Source of the DNA: Doryteuthis pealeii
Lineage: Eukaryota > Mollusca > Cephalopoda > Myopsida > Loliginidae
NCBI GenBank assembly: GCA_023376005.1
Contig: CM042145.1
Location: 13,367,073 to 13,431,072 of the forward strand
Direction: 5' to 3'
Length of the DNA: 64,000 nucleotides
Position 1 is the first letter of the stretch, and each line of letters starts with the position of its first letter. The position numbers and the translations under genes were made by a program. The notes under the pieces are model-generated. The model did not search any database and had not been told where the DNA came from. It saw nothing but the letters and a program-made list of their open reading frames with translations. This document shows positions 20,455 to 30,876 of this stretch, piece by piece.

Positions 20455-20745
20455 CAGTGGATACACAGCATAATGGATACAAGTGTTTTGTTAATACAGT
20501 TCTAAGTGACAATCATCTGGAAGTTTTAGGTTTAATTGATAGTGTAATCTATCCCAGTGGATTGAATAAAAGATTCAGTTCAAAGTTCTGTGAAGGCTTC
20601 TGATTACAACATGAAAGGTCCAGAGTTTGACAAGAAACACCTAAAGAAGGCCAAAGGTCACATTAGCTGAAACATGGTGTATATAACAAAGATGAGGATG
20701 ACAGTCAGAAAAATCTAAATAATATTAATTAAACATGATATAAAA
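20455..20745 (+). mobile_element. SINE family C, degraded copy
   Basis: The head CACAGCATAATGGATACAAG and block TCTAAGTGACAATCATCTGG align with the copy at 19843. The 3' half has ACCTAAAGAAGGCCAAAGGT and GATGAGGATGACAGTC. Boxes A and B are both eroded. Confidence 0.55.
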
Positions 20746-20963
20746 AAAAATATATACGGCAAAAAGAAAAGCATTTTAATTCATTTTATCTGTTTAAAAT
20801 GTTACTTTTTTTCTATCTAAACAATTTGTTTATACGAGCTGAAGCATCGTGTGTGTGTGTGTGTGTTAGGAAAAAATAAAGAAGATTTAGGATGAAAGCA
20901 TTATAGACTATTTCAGGGAATCTAGAGGAATTAACTTTTGGCTTCTATCATCAGATGCAAATG

Positions 20964-20994
<31 letters not shown>

Positions 20995-20997
20995 CGG

Positions 20998-21237
20998 AGA
21001 TGCTGATAGGTACATGTCCTGCATCCCTGATGCACAAAAATCTAAAAGGATGCAGTAAAATCATATCCATGCGTCCCAGTGTTTTTCTTTTTTCTTCCCT
21101 CACCATTTCAAACTAACTGTAAATACATTTCAATAGTTTCTTAGATATGAATTACACAGGATAGGTTACATATAGGTTAGACGGCTTTAGTTGGGACCCA
21201 TAAATGCACTAAATTAAAAAGTTATCAGCATCACTGT
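20998..21237 (-). mobile_element. MITE-like element, ATGCTGATAG family
   Basis: Ends are GATGCTGATAGGTACATG and AAGTTATCAGCATC, which are inverted copies. The inside has TTCCCTCACCATTTCAAACT and ACACAGGATAGGTTACA. The left side abuts a (TA)n tract at 20968-20995. Confidence 0.75.
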
Positions 21238-21379
21238 ATATATATTTATTTATCTATATAAACATATCGTAAAAGGTTAAAAATTTTGAAAGTACCTAAC
21301 AAAGACTTCTTTGTATCCCTCCTTATTAGAAAAATCCCCTTTTTAATGACATTAATGATATCAAATACCAAAAAGTTTT

Positions 21380-21600
21380 ATTATTTGTATTATTCAGACT
21401 ATTATCCTCATCTTCATTGTTATCTATACATTTTGGCTGATGTGCCCTCTGCCTTCTTCAGCTATTTCATGGAACTTTGAACCTAACCTTTTATTCAGTC
21501 CACGGGGGTATCCCGTTCTCATTCCGCTAACCATAGCTGAGGTACAGGTGTTAAGCTGTGTTAATTATTATTCTATGTTACAGCTGCCCATGACCAAAAA
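21380..21600 (-). mobile_element. SINE family C
   Basis: It contains TTCAGACTATTATCCTCATC, TTTTGGCTGATGTGCCCTCT and ATTCCGCTAACCATAGCTGA. This is the reverse of the copy at 19843, where ATGGTTAGCGGAATG occurs. Confidence 0.6.
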
Positions 21601-21683
21601 GTTTTCTAAACCATATCTTAGAATTTTTCAGGTGAATGAGCTTATTTATGGAAACAACAGCTTAAGTAAAAACAAGCTATCAT

Positions 21684-21922
21684 GCAAGTAAGCAAAGTTG
21701 GCAGAGTGGCCTATTGTGGGTATCAGCCATACAGCAAGGGAGTCTATCCCCTTTTCGCTAGTGCTAGACCAGGGAAATTGTTTTTGATGAGCTATCAGCT
21801 CCCCACTTTACTGCACAGATTGGATTACCCAATCTGTGCTACTCATGTGCTGGGACTGAGAACTGGTATCAAACCCAGAACCTTGTGACTCCTAGCCAGG
21901 TGCTCTACCAACTGAGCTAAAC
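21684..21922 (-). mobile_element. SINE family B with a well-kept tRNA-like head
   Basis: The reverse complement begins TAGCTCAGTTGGTAGAGCAC, a textbook tRNA D-arm/box A, and about 25 nt later has GGTTCTGGGTTTGATACCAG, box B. These are typical of the tRNA-Lys/Ala group. The body then carries TGGTCTAGCACTAGCGAAAA and the 3' end CTTTGCTTACTTGCATG. It has no aminoacyl stem, so it is a SINE head and not a tRNA gene. Confidence 0.8.
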
Positions 21923-22021
21923 TAGGCTATCTTAAAGCAATAATAATAAACTCTATATCAATAAGCATAAAAATTTTTCTTAATTCCAAGCTACAAGAAA
22001 GTTTTTTTTCAATAATGACAG

Positions 22022-22054
<33 letters not shown>

Positions 22055-22145
22055 TCAAAACTAGCAATACTTAAGAGATTTATCTATTTAAACATTTTTT
22101 GTCAGGATTGTTATTCCTACCTAAACAATAATCTATATATTCACA

Positions 22146-22417
22146 GATGCTGATAGTAAAACATATCCATGCATCCCAGTGTTTTTCTTTTTTCTTCCCT
22201 CACCATTTCAATATTTTCTTAGAAATGAATTACACAGGATAGGTTACAAGATAGGGGTTAGACAGCTTTAGTTGTTTCCCCAGATCATAAATAAAAACCC
22301 TACAATTTATTGAGAAACTTTAGTTGGGACCCATAAATTTCCCAGGGACTCATTCAAAGCAAATATGTACGTCCCAGGATGCACTAAAATCAAAAGCTAT
22401 CAACATCACTGTATATT
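22146..22417 (-). mobile_element. MITE-like element, ATGCTGATAG family
   Basis: It runs from AGATGCTGATAGTAAAACAT to AAGCTATCAACATCACTG. The internal block TTTAGTTGTTTCCCCAGATC is shared with copies at 26611 and 28725. It is followed directly by a partial copy of the TIR element family (22417-22735). Confidence 0.7.
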
Positions 22418-22735
22418 AATACACTTGTTCCTAAATCTTCCGTTCGTTATCATCTTGCAACACTCTCTGGTTAAAAAATGAGACCGTCTAAATTGTTCAA
22501 AATGCAATAATCCAGATTATCTGGTGTCGCTTAATCACAGATTTCTTATTTGTCCCATTTTATTTCCCCTTTAAGAAAGAGTGAGTAAGAGTTCCGTCAA
22601 GATTATTATACTTTTTACATATTGGGCTATTTTTTGCTATAGTTCTTAAGTAAACATATCAAACGTCGTAATAACTAAATTATCATACCGAGGTATATCT
22701 ACAGGTCCTGCTAGTACTACATTATTTTCATTATT
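22417..22735 (+). mobile_element. Partial copy of the TIR element family of 6619-7485
   Basis: Shared blocks include AATACACTTGTTCCTAAATC, TTATCATCTTGCAACACTCT, GATTATCTGGTGTCGCTTAA and ACCGAGGTATATCTACAGGT. The TIRs are not preserved. Its lack of the LINE fragment shows that the insertion at 7096 is secondary. Confidence 0.6.
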
Positions 22736-23096
22736 TTACATCTCCAGCTTCAAGAACTACCAATAAAACTAATTAGTAATGTTTAATTAAATGTGAATAA
22801 TTATTTTAGTAAAACAAATAATTAGTTTGGCAATTTAAATTGTGTACAATTAGTTGTCTTGCAGCAACATAGCTTCTCGCTAATTATTGCTTATTGTTAG
22901 AGAAGCTCCCCACATTCCCCCCCTTGGCTTCAATAAACATGCATACCAAATTTGGTTGTTCTAAATCATCTATAGACAAACACTTCCCAATCATTAATGT
23001 AAATATTAACTTACTGACGTTTCAGATGTGTTTTATTACAGATATGTATCACAGAAAAGAAACAGGGTAAATCTTTAACTCTTAAATTTGAATGAT

Positions 23097-23314
23097 TTAA
23101 CTCTTAACATCCTATTGAGAATTTTCTAAGTTTATAAGGATTTATCACAAAATGGCCTTTTCATTTAAAGTTACCTGTTATTTCCCTTAAAATAAAGACT
23201 TCTAAATATGTTTAATATTAAATTTAAACAAAGGCTATTGTTTGGGGCAGATTAGGAAAACAAATGTAACTTCCAGATGGATGGAATGAGGTGGTATAGG
23301 ACATTAAGAATTAA
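23097..23314 (+). mobile_element. MITE with TTAA ends, copy 1
   Basis: It begins TTAACTCTTAACATCCT and ends AGGACATTAAGAATTAA, inverted copies of each other that start and end with TTAA. It is about 218 bp and non-coding, with the core ACAAAGGCTATTGTTTGGGG. TTAA boundaries are typical of piggyBac-type targets, but this assignment is only by analogy. Confidence 0.7.
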
Positions 23315-23715
23315 AAAAAAAAATGCAAGACAAAATTTCGTATGAACAAAGACTTAGGAAGATTGACTTACCAAGTTTGGTTTATCGACGTACAAGAGGG
23401 GATATGATTGAAGTCTACAAATATACCATGGATTTTATTCAACAAACTTTGACCTACTAAACATTGCTCAAAATATCAATACCAGGGATCATAAATTAAA
23501 ACTCTTAAAAAAATTTTGTAAAGCAAATGCAAGACAAAATTATTTTAGTAACAGAGTGGTGAATACATGGAATAAACTACCATCATCAATAGTGAATGCC
23601 CCATCTCTAAACTCCTTTAAGGCAATGTTAGATAATCTGTGGAATTAAGATGAATGTTTATAAGGAACAGCTGACAGGTCTCAGACCTAATATACTAGTT
23701 GCAAAGATATTATTA
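23315..23715 (+). mobile_element. LINE 3' fragment between two MITE copies (second LINE family)
   Basis: Broken frames give YEQRLRK..., TRGDMIEVYKY, and then NRVVNTWNKLPSSIVNAPSL followed by NSFKAMLDNLW and a stop. This NRVVNxWNxLPxxxVxAxSxxxFK ending is characteristic of CR1/Jockey-type reverse transcriptase C-termini. The 3' end is a short (ATT)n tail at 23708-23716. Frameshifts make it inactive. Confidence 0.8.
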
Positions 23716-23948
23716 TTAACATCCTGTTGAGAATTTCTAAGTCCAGAGCCCCATTCCTATAAGGATATCAAAAAATGCCTAAAAATGACCTTTTCATTTA
23801 AAGTTACCTGTTATTTCCCTTGAATTAAAGACTTCTAAATATATTTAATATTACATTTAAACAAAGGCTATCGTTTGGGGTGGATTAGTAAAAACTAATG
23901 TGACTCCCAGCCAGACGGAATGAGGCGGTAGAGGACATTAAGAGTTAA
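23716..23948 (+). mobile_element. MITE with TTAA ends, copy 2
   Basis: It has the same core as copy 1 (ACAAAGGCTATCGTTTGGGG) and the same right end GACATTAAGAGTTAA. The left TIR is shortened to TTAACATCCTG where the LINE tail joins. Confidence 0.7.
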
Positions 23949-24009
23949 AACAACATAAATCTGCCAGTCTAAGTGTTAAATACTATTTAGTCTCTCTTTA
24001 GTGCATCAT

Positions 24010-24478
24010 AATCGAGGGGAAGGAGGAATTCTCAAATATTTTTTTGACTAAGGAAAAGAGCCCCTTCAGTTTGAAATCAGCTTTCCTTCTCCTAGACTGG
24101 TTGCCATACCATAGTTAGAGCCTAGTCTGCCCTACTATTTACCCATAAAGAGAATAGTTGGATTAGTACCTTTATCTAAGGGACTAACCAAGGAGAAGTA
24201 GGGGTGAGGAGCTCTCAAAGAAGTTTTGACTAACAACAAGAGAGCCCCTTTGGTCTGTATTCAAAGTTTTCCTTCCCCTAGTCCAGTTGCTATACCAAGG
24301 TTAAAGAGCCCAATCTGGCTTACTATTTACCCATAGTTGGAGGGATAATAGTTGGATTTGTACCTTTCCCAAGGGTATTAGTGCTATGCGAAATGCAAAC
24401 AGCCTCATCCAGGATTTGAACTCATCTTGCTGTGTCTATTTCCTACCATGATAACCATTACACCACTCAACTCCAATG
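24010..24478 (-). mobile_element. Two truncated SINE family A copies in tandem
   Basis: Two reversed 5' portions follow each other. Both have TTTCCTTCTCCTAGACTGGT or a close variant, a CTATTTACCCATA block and a TACCTTT..AAGG block. The second continues to GGATTTGAACTC (box B) and CCATTACACC (box A). With the complete copy at 24537 they make three same-direction SINEs in 0.8 kb. Confidence 0.65.
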
Positions 24479-24510
24479 AGATGACAAAAAGCAAGCTCTT
24501 CACAATTATT

Positions 24511-24820
24511 GAGATATATATATATATATATATATATTTACCAACCCCTCTGCATGAGCAGGATGCGACACAAGGTCAATTTCTTAAGCGGAGTTTAACA
24601 GGTTTGAATTCAGAGTTTTCCTTCTCCTAGACTGGTTACCTAGCCATGGTTAAAGAGCCCAGTCTGCCCTGCTATTTACCCATAGCTGGAGGGAGAATTG
24701 GATTCATACCTTTCCCAAGGGTATTAGCACTATGTAAAATGCCAACAGCTTCATCCAAGAATTGAACTCGGGTTGACGCGTCCATTTCCTACGACTCTAA
24801 CCATTAGACCACGCACCTCC
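24511..24820 (-). mobile_element. SINE family A, full length
   Basis: Minus-strand head GGAGGTGCGTGGTCTAATGG, box B at GAGTTCAATTCTTGG, and 3' end TGTCGCATCCTGCTCATGCA followed by GAGGGGTTGGTAAATA and (TA)n. It sits inside a third copy in a same-direction SINE cluster. Confidence 0.75.
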
Positions 24821-25052
24821 ATAAATTATTATATAGATTATTGATATAGATTTATCGCCTTTGTTCTTTGTTAGAAAGGTGTTTTAATAAAACTTTCAAG
24901 CAATGAGTAGCACAGCTATTAACAAACTATATACTCCTTTCATGGAGTGGGTGGGTGGGTTTGGTTGGTAGGTGGGTGGGTGTGTGTGTGGTAGATATTT
25001 TGCCCAATATCCTATTCTCAAACAAAAACAGAAAAATCCTTTTACTACTTAC

Positions 25053-25154
25053 CTATATCTCGTATGTGTAATATGCAATCAACTTGACATTTTACGTGAG
25101 AAGCACCAGCACAAGTGCAGGTGACTGTCATGAGCTTATTTATCAAAACAACAG
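25053..25154 (-). CDS. Possible internal exon, unknown gene
   Basis: On the minus strand an acceptor GGTGGTTTGCAG and a strong donor ATAG|GTAAGTAG bound 102 bp. The frame with two leading bases is open throughout and contains KLMTVTCTCAGASHVKCQVD then CILHIRDI, a Cys-rich peptide I do not recognise. Spliced to the MZT1 coding exon it would not be in the MZT1 frame, so it would be a 5'UTR exon, an alternative first coding exon, or part of another gene. The first 30 bases resemble + strand 21633-21662 in reverse, which hints at repeat origin. Confidence 0.3.
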
Positions 25155-25774
25155 CTGCAAACCACCAATAACAATGAACAGATTGGTTTTCACAGACGTT
25201 GGTTGCACTACTAAGAATAAAAAGCAGGTTTCTGCCCAGTTATAAACTCATTTCAATAAAAAAAAAAAAAAAAAAACAGTTGCGAGATACACAACATGGA
25301 TGGGGTGGAATAAAGATATCGCCATAGGAATAAGCATTTCCACCAAAAAAAATAAATTTTCCTTTTTAGTTTGGTCAGTGTCATATAATAAAACTTGAGA
25401 ACTTAATCACTATCAAGTTTCTGTTCTGCCAATGGCAATAGTAAAATAAAACAAAAAGCATTTAAAGTCTTTGTTTTAATTAATTTCTATTTGGCATTAT
25501 TTCAAATCATGACAGGAAAGTCATCAGTTTATATGAAAGAAAAGAGACTTATCCCATAACCTTGGTTGTGGGGTGATACTCATTTACTATATCTTTCAAT
25601 TTATCATTTTATTTGTAATAAACTTTTGAGATTTACAAATACTGGACATTTTTTAAGTAGAATTTCAGTGCTATTTCTATGTATATTTTAATTTTTAAAT
25701 ATCTTTGAATATAAATCAAATCTTCATAATTTTTGCACAAAAAGCAGGAACCGGTGATATTTAATGTGCATATA

Positions 25775-26085
25775 TAATAATAATGAAATTTGTGTACAGT
25801 GCTCAGGTGCACCACAACTCATCAAAGTCTCATGTCAAGTACACAGAATAATGTATTAGTGTCAGGAACATGAACAGTTTACAGTAGTAATATGCATGTA
25901 TGTGTGCGCGTGTGTGCATATGTATGTGGAGAGTGGCATCAGGTATAGTGTCGGCGGACTACAGGAAGCATGGAGGCTTTGAAAGACTCGGTGCTTCGGC
26001 AGCCTACAACACACATGGGCAGTTTATTCCATGTCTCCGCAACTCTGAGCGTGAAAAAATGTTTCCGAAAGTCACATGAGCAGTG
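25775..26085 (-). mobile_element. LINE 3' end (Jockey/CR1-like), 5' truncated
   Basis: The minus frame gives FFTLRVAETWNKLPMCVVGC, then STESFKASMLPVVRRHYT and a stop, the usual C-terminus of a non-LTR reverse transcriptase. The 3'UTR GTGCTCAGGTGCACCACAAC (on +) and an (AAT)n tail at 25775 match the copy at 49310-49960. Confidence 0.8.
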
Positions 26086-26610
26086 CTGTATATATTTACT
26101 TTGTTGGTTGTTTTATTTCTGAAGTTTCATACATACATACATACATACATACACACCAATTTCCCTTAATATATGTATTTATGAAATATATTTTGTCATT
26201 TAGATTTTTTTTTAAATAAGTTATTTATTAACTGCTCTTAATGCCACCCTGTCACCTCCCCCATACCTTTTTGCCTCAGCCCACTAGATCTTTTCACCAC
26301 CCACTTTGGAACCGCCACTGCTTTAGATAAACTGGGAATTCCATCACAAAATAATGATTCCAGTTTTGAGTCAATGAATTCTTCAAAGAATCTTTGATAT
26401 TTTGAAATTGTGGAAACTGCTGATCAGACAAGAAATCCTTTATAAAGACAAAACAATGATAGTCTGAAAGTGACAGGTCAAAAGAAAATGCTGTATGTGG
26501 AAGAACCTCTTATCCCAGAAACATAATTATTTGCAACATGAGGAACATCATACAAAAAAAATGTGGCTGATTCTATACAAGCATTTCATATAATACTAAT
26601 ACCCTTGCAG

Positions 26611-26927
26611 TGATGCTGATAGCTATTTGATTTAGTGAGTCCTGGGATGCACATATTTGCTTTAAATGAGTCCCCAGGAAATTTGATGGGTCCCAACTAA
26701 AGTTTCTTAATAAATCGAAGGGTTTTTATTTATGATTTGGGGAAACAACTAAAGACATCTAACTCCTCCTGTGTAATTCATTTCTAAGAAACTATTGAAA
26801 TGTATTTACAGTTAGCATGAAATGGTGAGGAAGAAAAAAGAAAAACACTGGCACACATAGATATGATTTTACTGCGTCCTTTTAGATTTCTGTGTCAGGG
26901 ACCCAGGATGTGTACCTATCAACATCT
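26611..26927 (+). mobile_element. MITE-like element, ATGCTGATAG family
   Basis: From GTGATGCTGATAGCTATTTG to CCTATCAACATCTTT, about 315 bp, the longest copy. It contains CTTAATAAATCGAAGGGTTT and TTTGGGGAAACAACTAAAGA, which shorter copies lack. Confidence 0.75.
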
Positions 26928-27120
26928 TTACCCTTGGGAAAGATATGAATCCAACTATTTTCCCTCCATCAATGGGTAAATAGTTAAGGAGGCAAACTGG
27001 GCTCTTTAACCTTGGTTAGGCAACCAGTCTAGAGAAGAAAAAAAAATCTGAATTCAAACCTGTTAAACTCAAGAAATTAACCTCGTATCACATCCTACTC
27101 ATGCAGAGGGGTTGGTAAAT
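26928..27120 (+). mobile_element. SINE family A, 5'-truncated
   Basis: It starts within the body (CCCTTGGGAAAGATATGAAT) directly after the MITE end and runs to GCAGAGGGGTTGGTAAATAT. Confidence 0.65.
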
Positions 27121-27134
27121 ATGTATACAAGCAT

Positions 27135-27398
27135 TCCAAGCACTTGTGGTATAATAGTCATCATCGTGGAAAATGCGACCTGAGTTCAAATCCTAGACAA
27201 AGTTGTTTGCATTTCACTTAGCACTAATACCCCTGGTAAAGGTATGAATCCAATTATTCTCCCTCCAGCTATGGGTAAATAATAGGTCAAACTGGGCTCT
27301 TTAACCTTGATATGGCAACCAGTTTAGAAAACTCTGAATTCAAACCTGTTAAAACTCCGCTTAAGAAATTGACCTTGTGTCACATCCTACTCATGATC
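27135..27398 (+). mobile_element. SINE family A
   Basis: The head GCACTTGTGGTATAATAGTC is degraded. Box B GAGTTCAAATCCTAG and the body CTCCAGCTATGGGTAAATAA are clear. The 3' end stops at CACATCCTACTCATGATC. Confidence 0.65.
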
Positions 27399-27639
27399 TT
27401 TGTTTAGTAAAAACTGTTACTCCGCTTACAACATCGGCTTCCTTGATCATCTCTTTATTTTTGACAATAATAAAGATTGTTGATTTTTGCCATACCAAAT
27501 GAGTAGCAAGATTAGAGACATGAACACCATTTGCATGTTTGACAATGATTTTTTTTTTTCTTCACCTCTATACTGGGTCTTGTCATTTTGCTGCTATCAT
27601 GGTGGCTTATTTAATAATTTATGAAAAAAACAATTTAAA

Positions 27640-27838
27640 AAAAAAAAAAGAAATCAAGAAAAAGCAGAGTGAATTTGAGCAGCGATGTGTATGGAGCGAA
27701 ATCCACACTGCAACCGATGCTCACCTGCCAATAATCCTAGCTTGTTGCTGGCTTGCGTGTTCATCACCCGAGACGTTTTTTTTTGTTCGGAAAATTTGTT
27801 CATGATGAGAAACGTTCATGACCCAAGGTTCCACTGTA
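27640..27838 (-). mobile_element. DNA-transposon terminal fragment
   Basis: It ends CATGACCCAAGGTTCCACTG on +, whose reverse CAGTGGAACCTTGGGTCATG has the CAGTGGAACCTyGG form common at ends of Tc1/pogo-type elements. The open frame here (MCMERNPHCNRCSPA...) lies within this non-coding terminus and is not taken as a gene. Confidence 0.45.
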
Positions 27839-28012
27839 TCTATATTTTAGAGTCTGCCAATGGAACAGAACATTTTACATTCATAATAAATATTTATCCC
27901 AATGTTAATTTGCATATATGTTATTTTTGGAAAGGTTCCATGATAATTAATCAAGAAAATTAAAATATTTTTCCTTGAATAATTCCAACAAGTACTGGAT
28001 CAATAACAACAA

Positions 28013-28253
28013 TTAACTCTTAACATCCTGTTGAGATTTTTCTAAGTCCAGAGCATTCCTATAAGGATATATAAAAAAATGGCTAAAAATGACCTATGCA
28101 TCTAAAGTTACCTATTATTTCCCTTAAATCAAAGATTTCTTCATATGTTTAATATTAAATTTAAACAAAGGCTATTGTTTGGGGCTTGGTTAGTTAAAAC
28201 GAATGTGACTTCTAGCCGGGTGGAATGAGGTGGTATAGGACTTTAAGAGTTAA
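28013..28253 (+). mobile_element. MITE with TTAA ends, copy 3
   Basis: It starts TTAACTCTTAACATCCTGTT and ends AGGACTTTAAGAGTTAA. This copy shows both TIRs intact and has no LINE beside it. Confidence 0.75.
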
Positions 28254-28264
28254 ATAACTCTTTA

Positions 28265-28603
28265 CAGAGATGCTGATAGATTTTTGATTTAGTTGCATCC
28301 TGGGACGCACATATTTGCTTTGAATGAGTCCCCAGGAAATTTGATGGGTCGCAGGAGTTTTTTAATAGATTATAGGGTTTTTATTCATGATCTGGGGAAA
28401 CAACTAAAACCGGCTAACTCCTACCTTGTAACCTATCCTGTGTAATTCGTTTCTAAGAAACTATTGAAATGTATTTACAGTTAGCTTGAAATGGTGAGGA
28501 AAAAAAGAAAAACACTAGGACACATGGATATGCTTTTACTGCGTCCTTTTAGATTTTTATGCATCAGGGATGCAGGATGCGAAACTATCAACATCTCTGC
28601 CCA
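28265..28603 (+). mobile_element. MITE-like element, ATGCTGATAG family
   Basis: It runs from AGATGCTGATAGATTTTTGA to AACTATCAACATCTCTG. Just past its end is CTTGCTGCCATGTCGTTGAG, which I could not place. Confidence 0.7.
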
Positions 28604-28724
28604 TGTCACAACAGCTTGCTGCCATGTCGTTGAGGAAGCATTGAATGTCGTCATTGCAAACTCCCTACACCACTTGCGGATGTTTAATTTCAATCAGTTT
28701 AATGCCTTTTTTAAATTTAAAATT

Positions 28725-28978
28725 AATGGGTCCCAACTAAAGTTAAAAGATTGTAGAGTTTTTATTTTTGATCTGGGGAAACAACTAAAGCCATTTGACT
28801 CCTACCTTGTAACCTATCCTGTGTAATTCTTTTCTAAGACACTATTGAAATGTATTTACAGTTAGCTTGAAATGGTGAGTGAAGAAAAAAAACAAACACT
28901 GGGACACATGGATATGATTTTCCTGCATCCTTTTAGATTTTTGTGCGTCAGGGACGCAGGACGCATACCTATCAGTAT
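28725..28978 (+). mobile_element. MITE-like element, ATGCTGATAG family, left end lost
   Basis: It begins inside the family at AATGGGTCCCAACTAAAGTT and ends ACCTATCAGTATCTATG. Confidence 0.65.
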
Positions 28979-29032
28979 CTATGTCTTTAATATAAATCTT
29001 TCAGGTAATTCACGAGTGATATACAGAGATAA

Positions 29033-29345
29033 ATGCAGCACGCTTGTGTAATGATTATCGCTGTAGGAAATAGAATAGGTGACCCAAGTTCAATTCCTAG
29101 ACGAGGCTGTTTGCATTTCACTTCTTGCTAATGCCCTTGACAAAGGCATGAATCCATCTGTTATCAACACATCAACCCTCCTCCCCGTTATAGGTAAATA
29201 GTAGGGCAATCTTTTGTCTTGGTTAGGTAACAAGTCTAGGAGATGGAAAACTGTATTCAAACCAACTTTATTGTTTAAAAATCTAAAAAAAAAATTAAAA
29301 AAAAAAAAAAACCTGCCCATGATGGAGGGGTTTGATAAATAAATG
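29033..29345 (+). mobile_element. SINE family A
   Basis: Head AGCACGCTTGTGTAATGATT, box B AAGTTCAATTCCTAG, then A-rich runs inserted at 29288-29311 before the 3' end CATGATGGAGGGGTTTGATA. Confidence 0.65.
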
Positions 29346-29388
29346 GATTTTAAAAAAAGTTTTTTTTTTTTTACTATTTCTCTGAATT

Positions 29389-29622
29389 TTTGAGATGAGG
29401 CTTGATACTTAGTATCATTTGTATTATTCAGACTATTGTCCTCATCTTCATTGTTATTTGTACGTTTCGGACAATTACGAAAAGAAGGTTCCCAAGTCTG
29501 ACAAAAAATACCTGAAGAAGGCCGGAGGGCACATCAGCCGAAACGTTAATATAACAATGAAAATAAGGACAATAGTCCAAATAATACAAATAATACTAAT
29601 TATCAAGCCTCATCTCAAAAAT
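29389..29622. mobile_element. Foldback element made of two inverted family C tails
   Basis: The left arm TTTTTGAGATGAGGCTTGAT...ACGTTTCGG (29389-29470) is the inverse of the right arm CCGAAACGT...ATCAAGCCTCATCTCAAAAA (29539-29622). The arms are about 83 bp and the loop is about 68 bp. The loop carries the GAAGAAGGCCGGAGGGCACA motif of SINE C. Confidence 0.75.
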
Positions 29623-30183
29623 TCAGAGAAAATTCAATGTGTCTAAATTTTTTAGAAAGGGCTTGATAATTTGATTTATTTAGATTTTTCAGACTGTTGT
29701 TCTCATCTTTATTGTTATATACACGACAATTCCAATATGAAATTTACTGATGAGCAGAAATGAACTTTATTGGTTTTAAAAATCAACAATTGTTTAATCT
29801 GACTTTTATGATGAAGAGTAATCACTTGAGTATTTTACTTAAAATGACAGCATTTTTCTTTAAAACAAAACAACTTTTAGAATTTCTTTTAAGGAATCTC
29901 TAATTCAGCTGTCTATACGTTTACTGCTATTGTGACTTTTGTAAATATGAAGAATATTTACAGTTGGATGCACTTTTAACTGACATTTGTCAACAATTTG
30001 GGAAACGTGCCACAAGTTGATTGACTACAATTAAATCATGCTTAAATGTGACCAAGAACTGGTGAAGCAGAAAGTTCTGCAGCCTGATTATTTTTGCTAC
30101 ATATAAAACAAAAATCTAATATTTATGACAGTATTTATAGCATAAAAATCTTTACACTTCTATGAAGATGATTTATGCTACCC

Positions 30184-30876
30184 ACTAAAAATACATTACA
30201 GCCTTACTAAGAGAACTAAATTACGCGTCTACAAAGCGTGTGTTCTCAGTAATCTCCTCTACGGTAGCGAAGCCTGGATCACATACTCATGCCACGTGAG
30301 GAAACTGGACAATTTCCACCTCAGATGCCTACGCCACATTCTACGCATACGTTGACAGGACAAAGTGCCAAACACAGACGTGCTGGAACGAGCAAACATG
30401 AACAGCATGCATTGGCTTGGTCATGTCAGGAGGATGGACAAAAGCTGCATCCCCAAAGACTTACTGTATGGTGAATTAGTAGAGGGCACCCGACCGGTAG
30501 GGAGACCACGCCTTCACTTTGAATATGTCTGCAAGAGGGTTATGAAGACATGCCACATCAACACAAACACATGGGAGGCTTGTGCAGGAGACTGTGTGAC
30601 CTGGCACCTCCTCGTCAAACAAGGAACGAAAAGGAGTGAAAAAGAGGAAAGAAGCCACTGCAGAAAAGAGAGCCAAAAGGAAGGAGAGACAACAGCAACT
30701 CCAGCAAGCATCACTGTTTGTTTGCAATCGCTGCACCAGAGATTGCCATTCAAAAATTGGTCTGTTCAGCCACTCACGCAGTTGCAGATTAACAAAAAAA
30801 AAAAAAAAAAAAAAAAAAGTGGACACTACACCATCGTCTTTAGTAGAAGGATGCCAACACAATACTAAAAATACAT
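30184..30876 (+). mobile_element. 5'-truncated LINE with zinc-knuckle C-terminus and 13-bp TSD
   Basis: The insert at 30197-30863 is flanked by ACTAAAAATACAT on both sides (30184-30196 and 30864-30876). Coding pieces are [20 protein letters not shown], then LGHVRRMDKSCIPKDLLYGE and TRPVGRPRL, then in a shifted frame FVCNRCTRDCHSKIGLFSHS. These are the C-terminal end of a non-LTR reverse transcriptase ORF with a CxxC...HxxxC-type finger. A TGA interrupts the frame near 30356 and a frameshift lies near 30630. After a 28-A run the element ends GTGGACACTACACCATCGTC...GATGCCAAC. Confidence 0.88.

Noticed and set aside
21860..21922. tRNA gene suggested by the box A and box B sequences
   Set aside because: No acceptor stem pairs and the same body follows in other copies, so it is a SINE head.
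27685..27963. 92-codon frame with several Cys and His residues
   Set aside because: It overlaps a DNA-transposon terminus ending in the CAGTGGAACC type and has no finger spacing.
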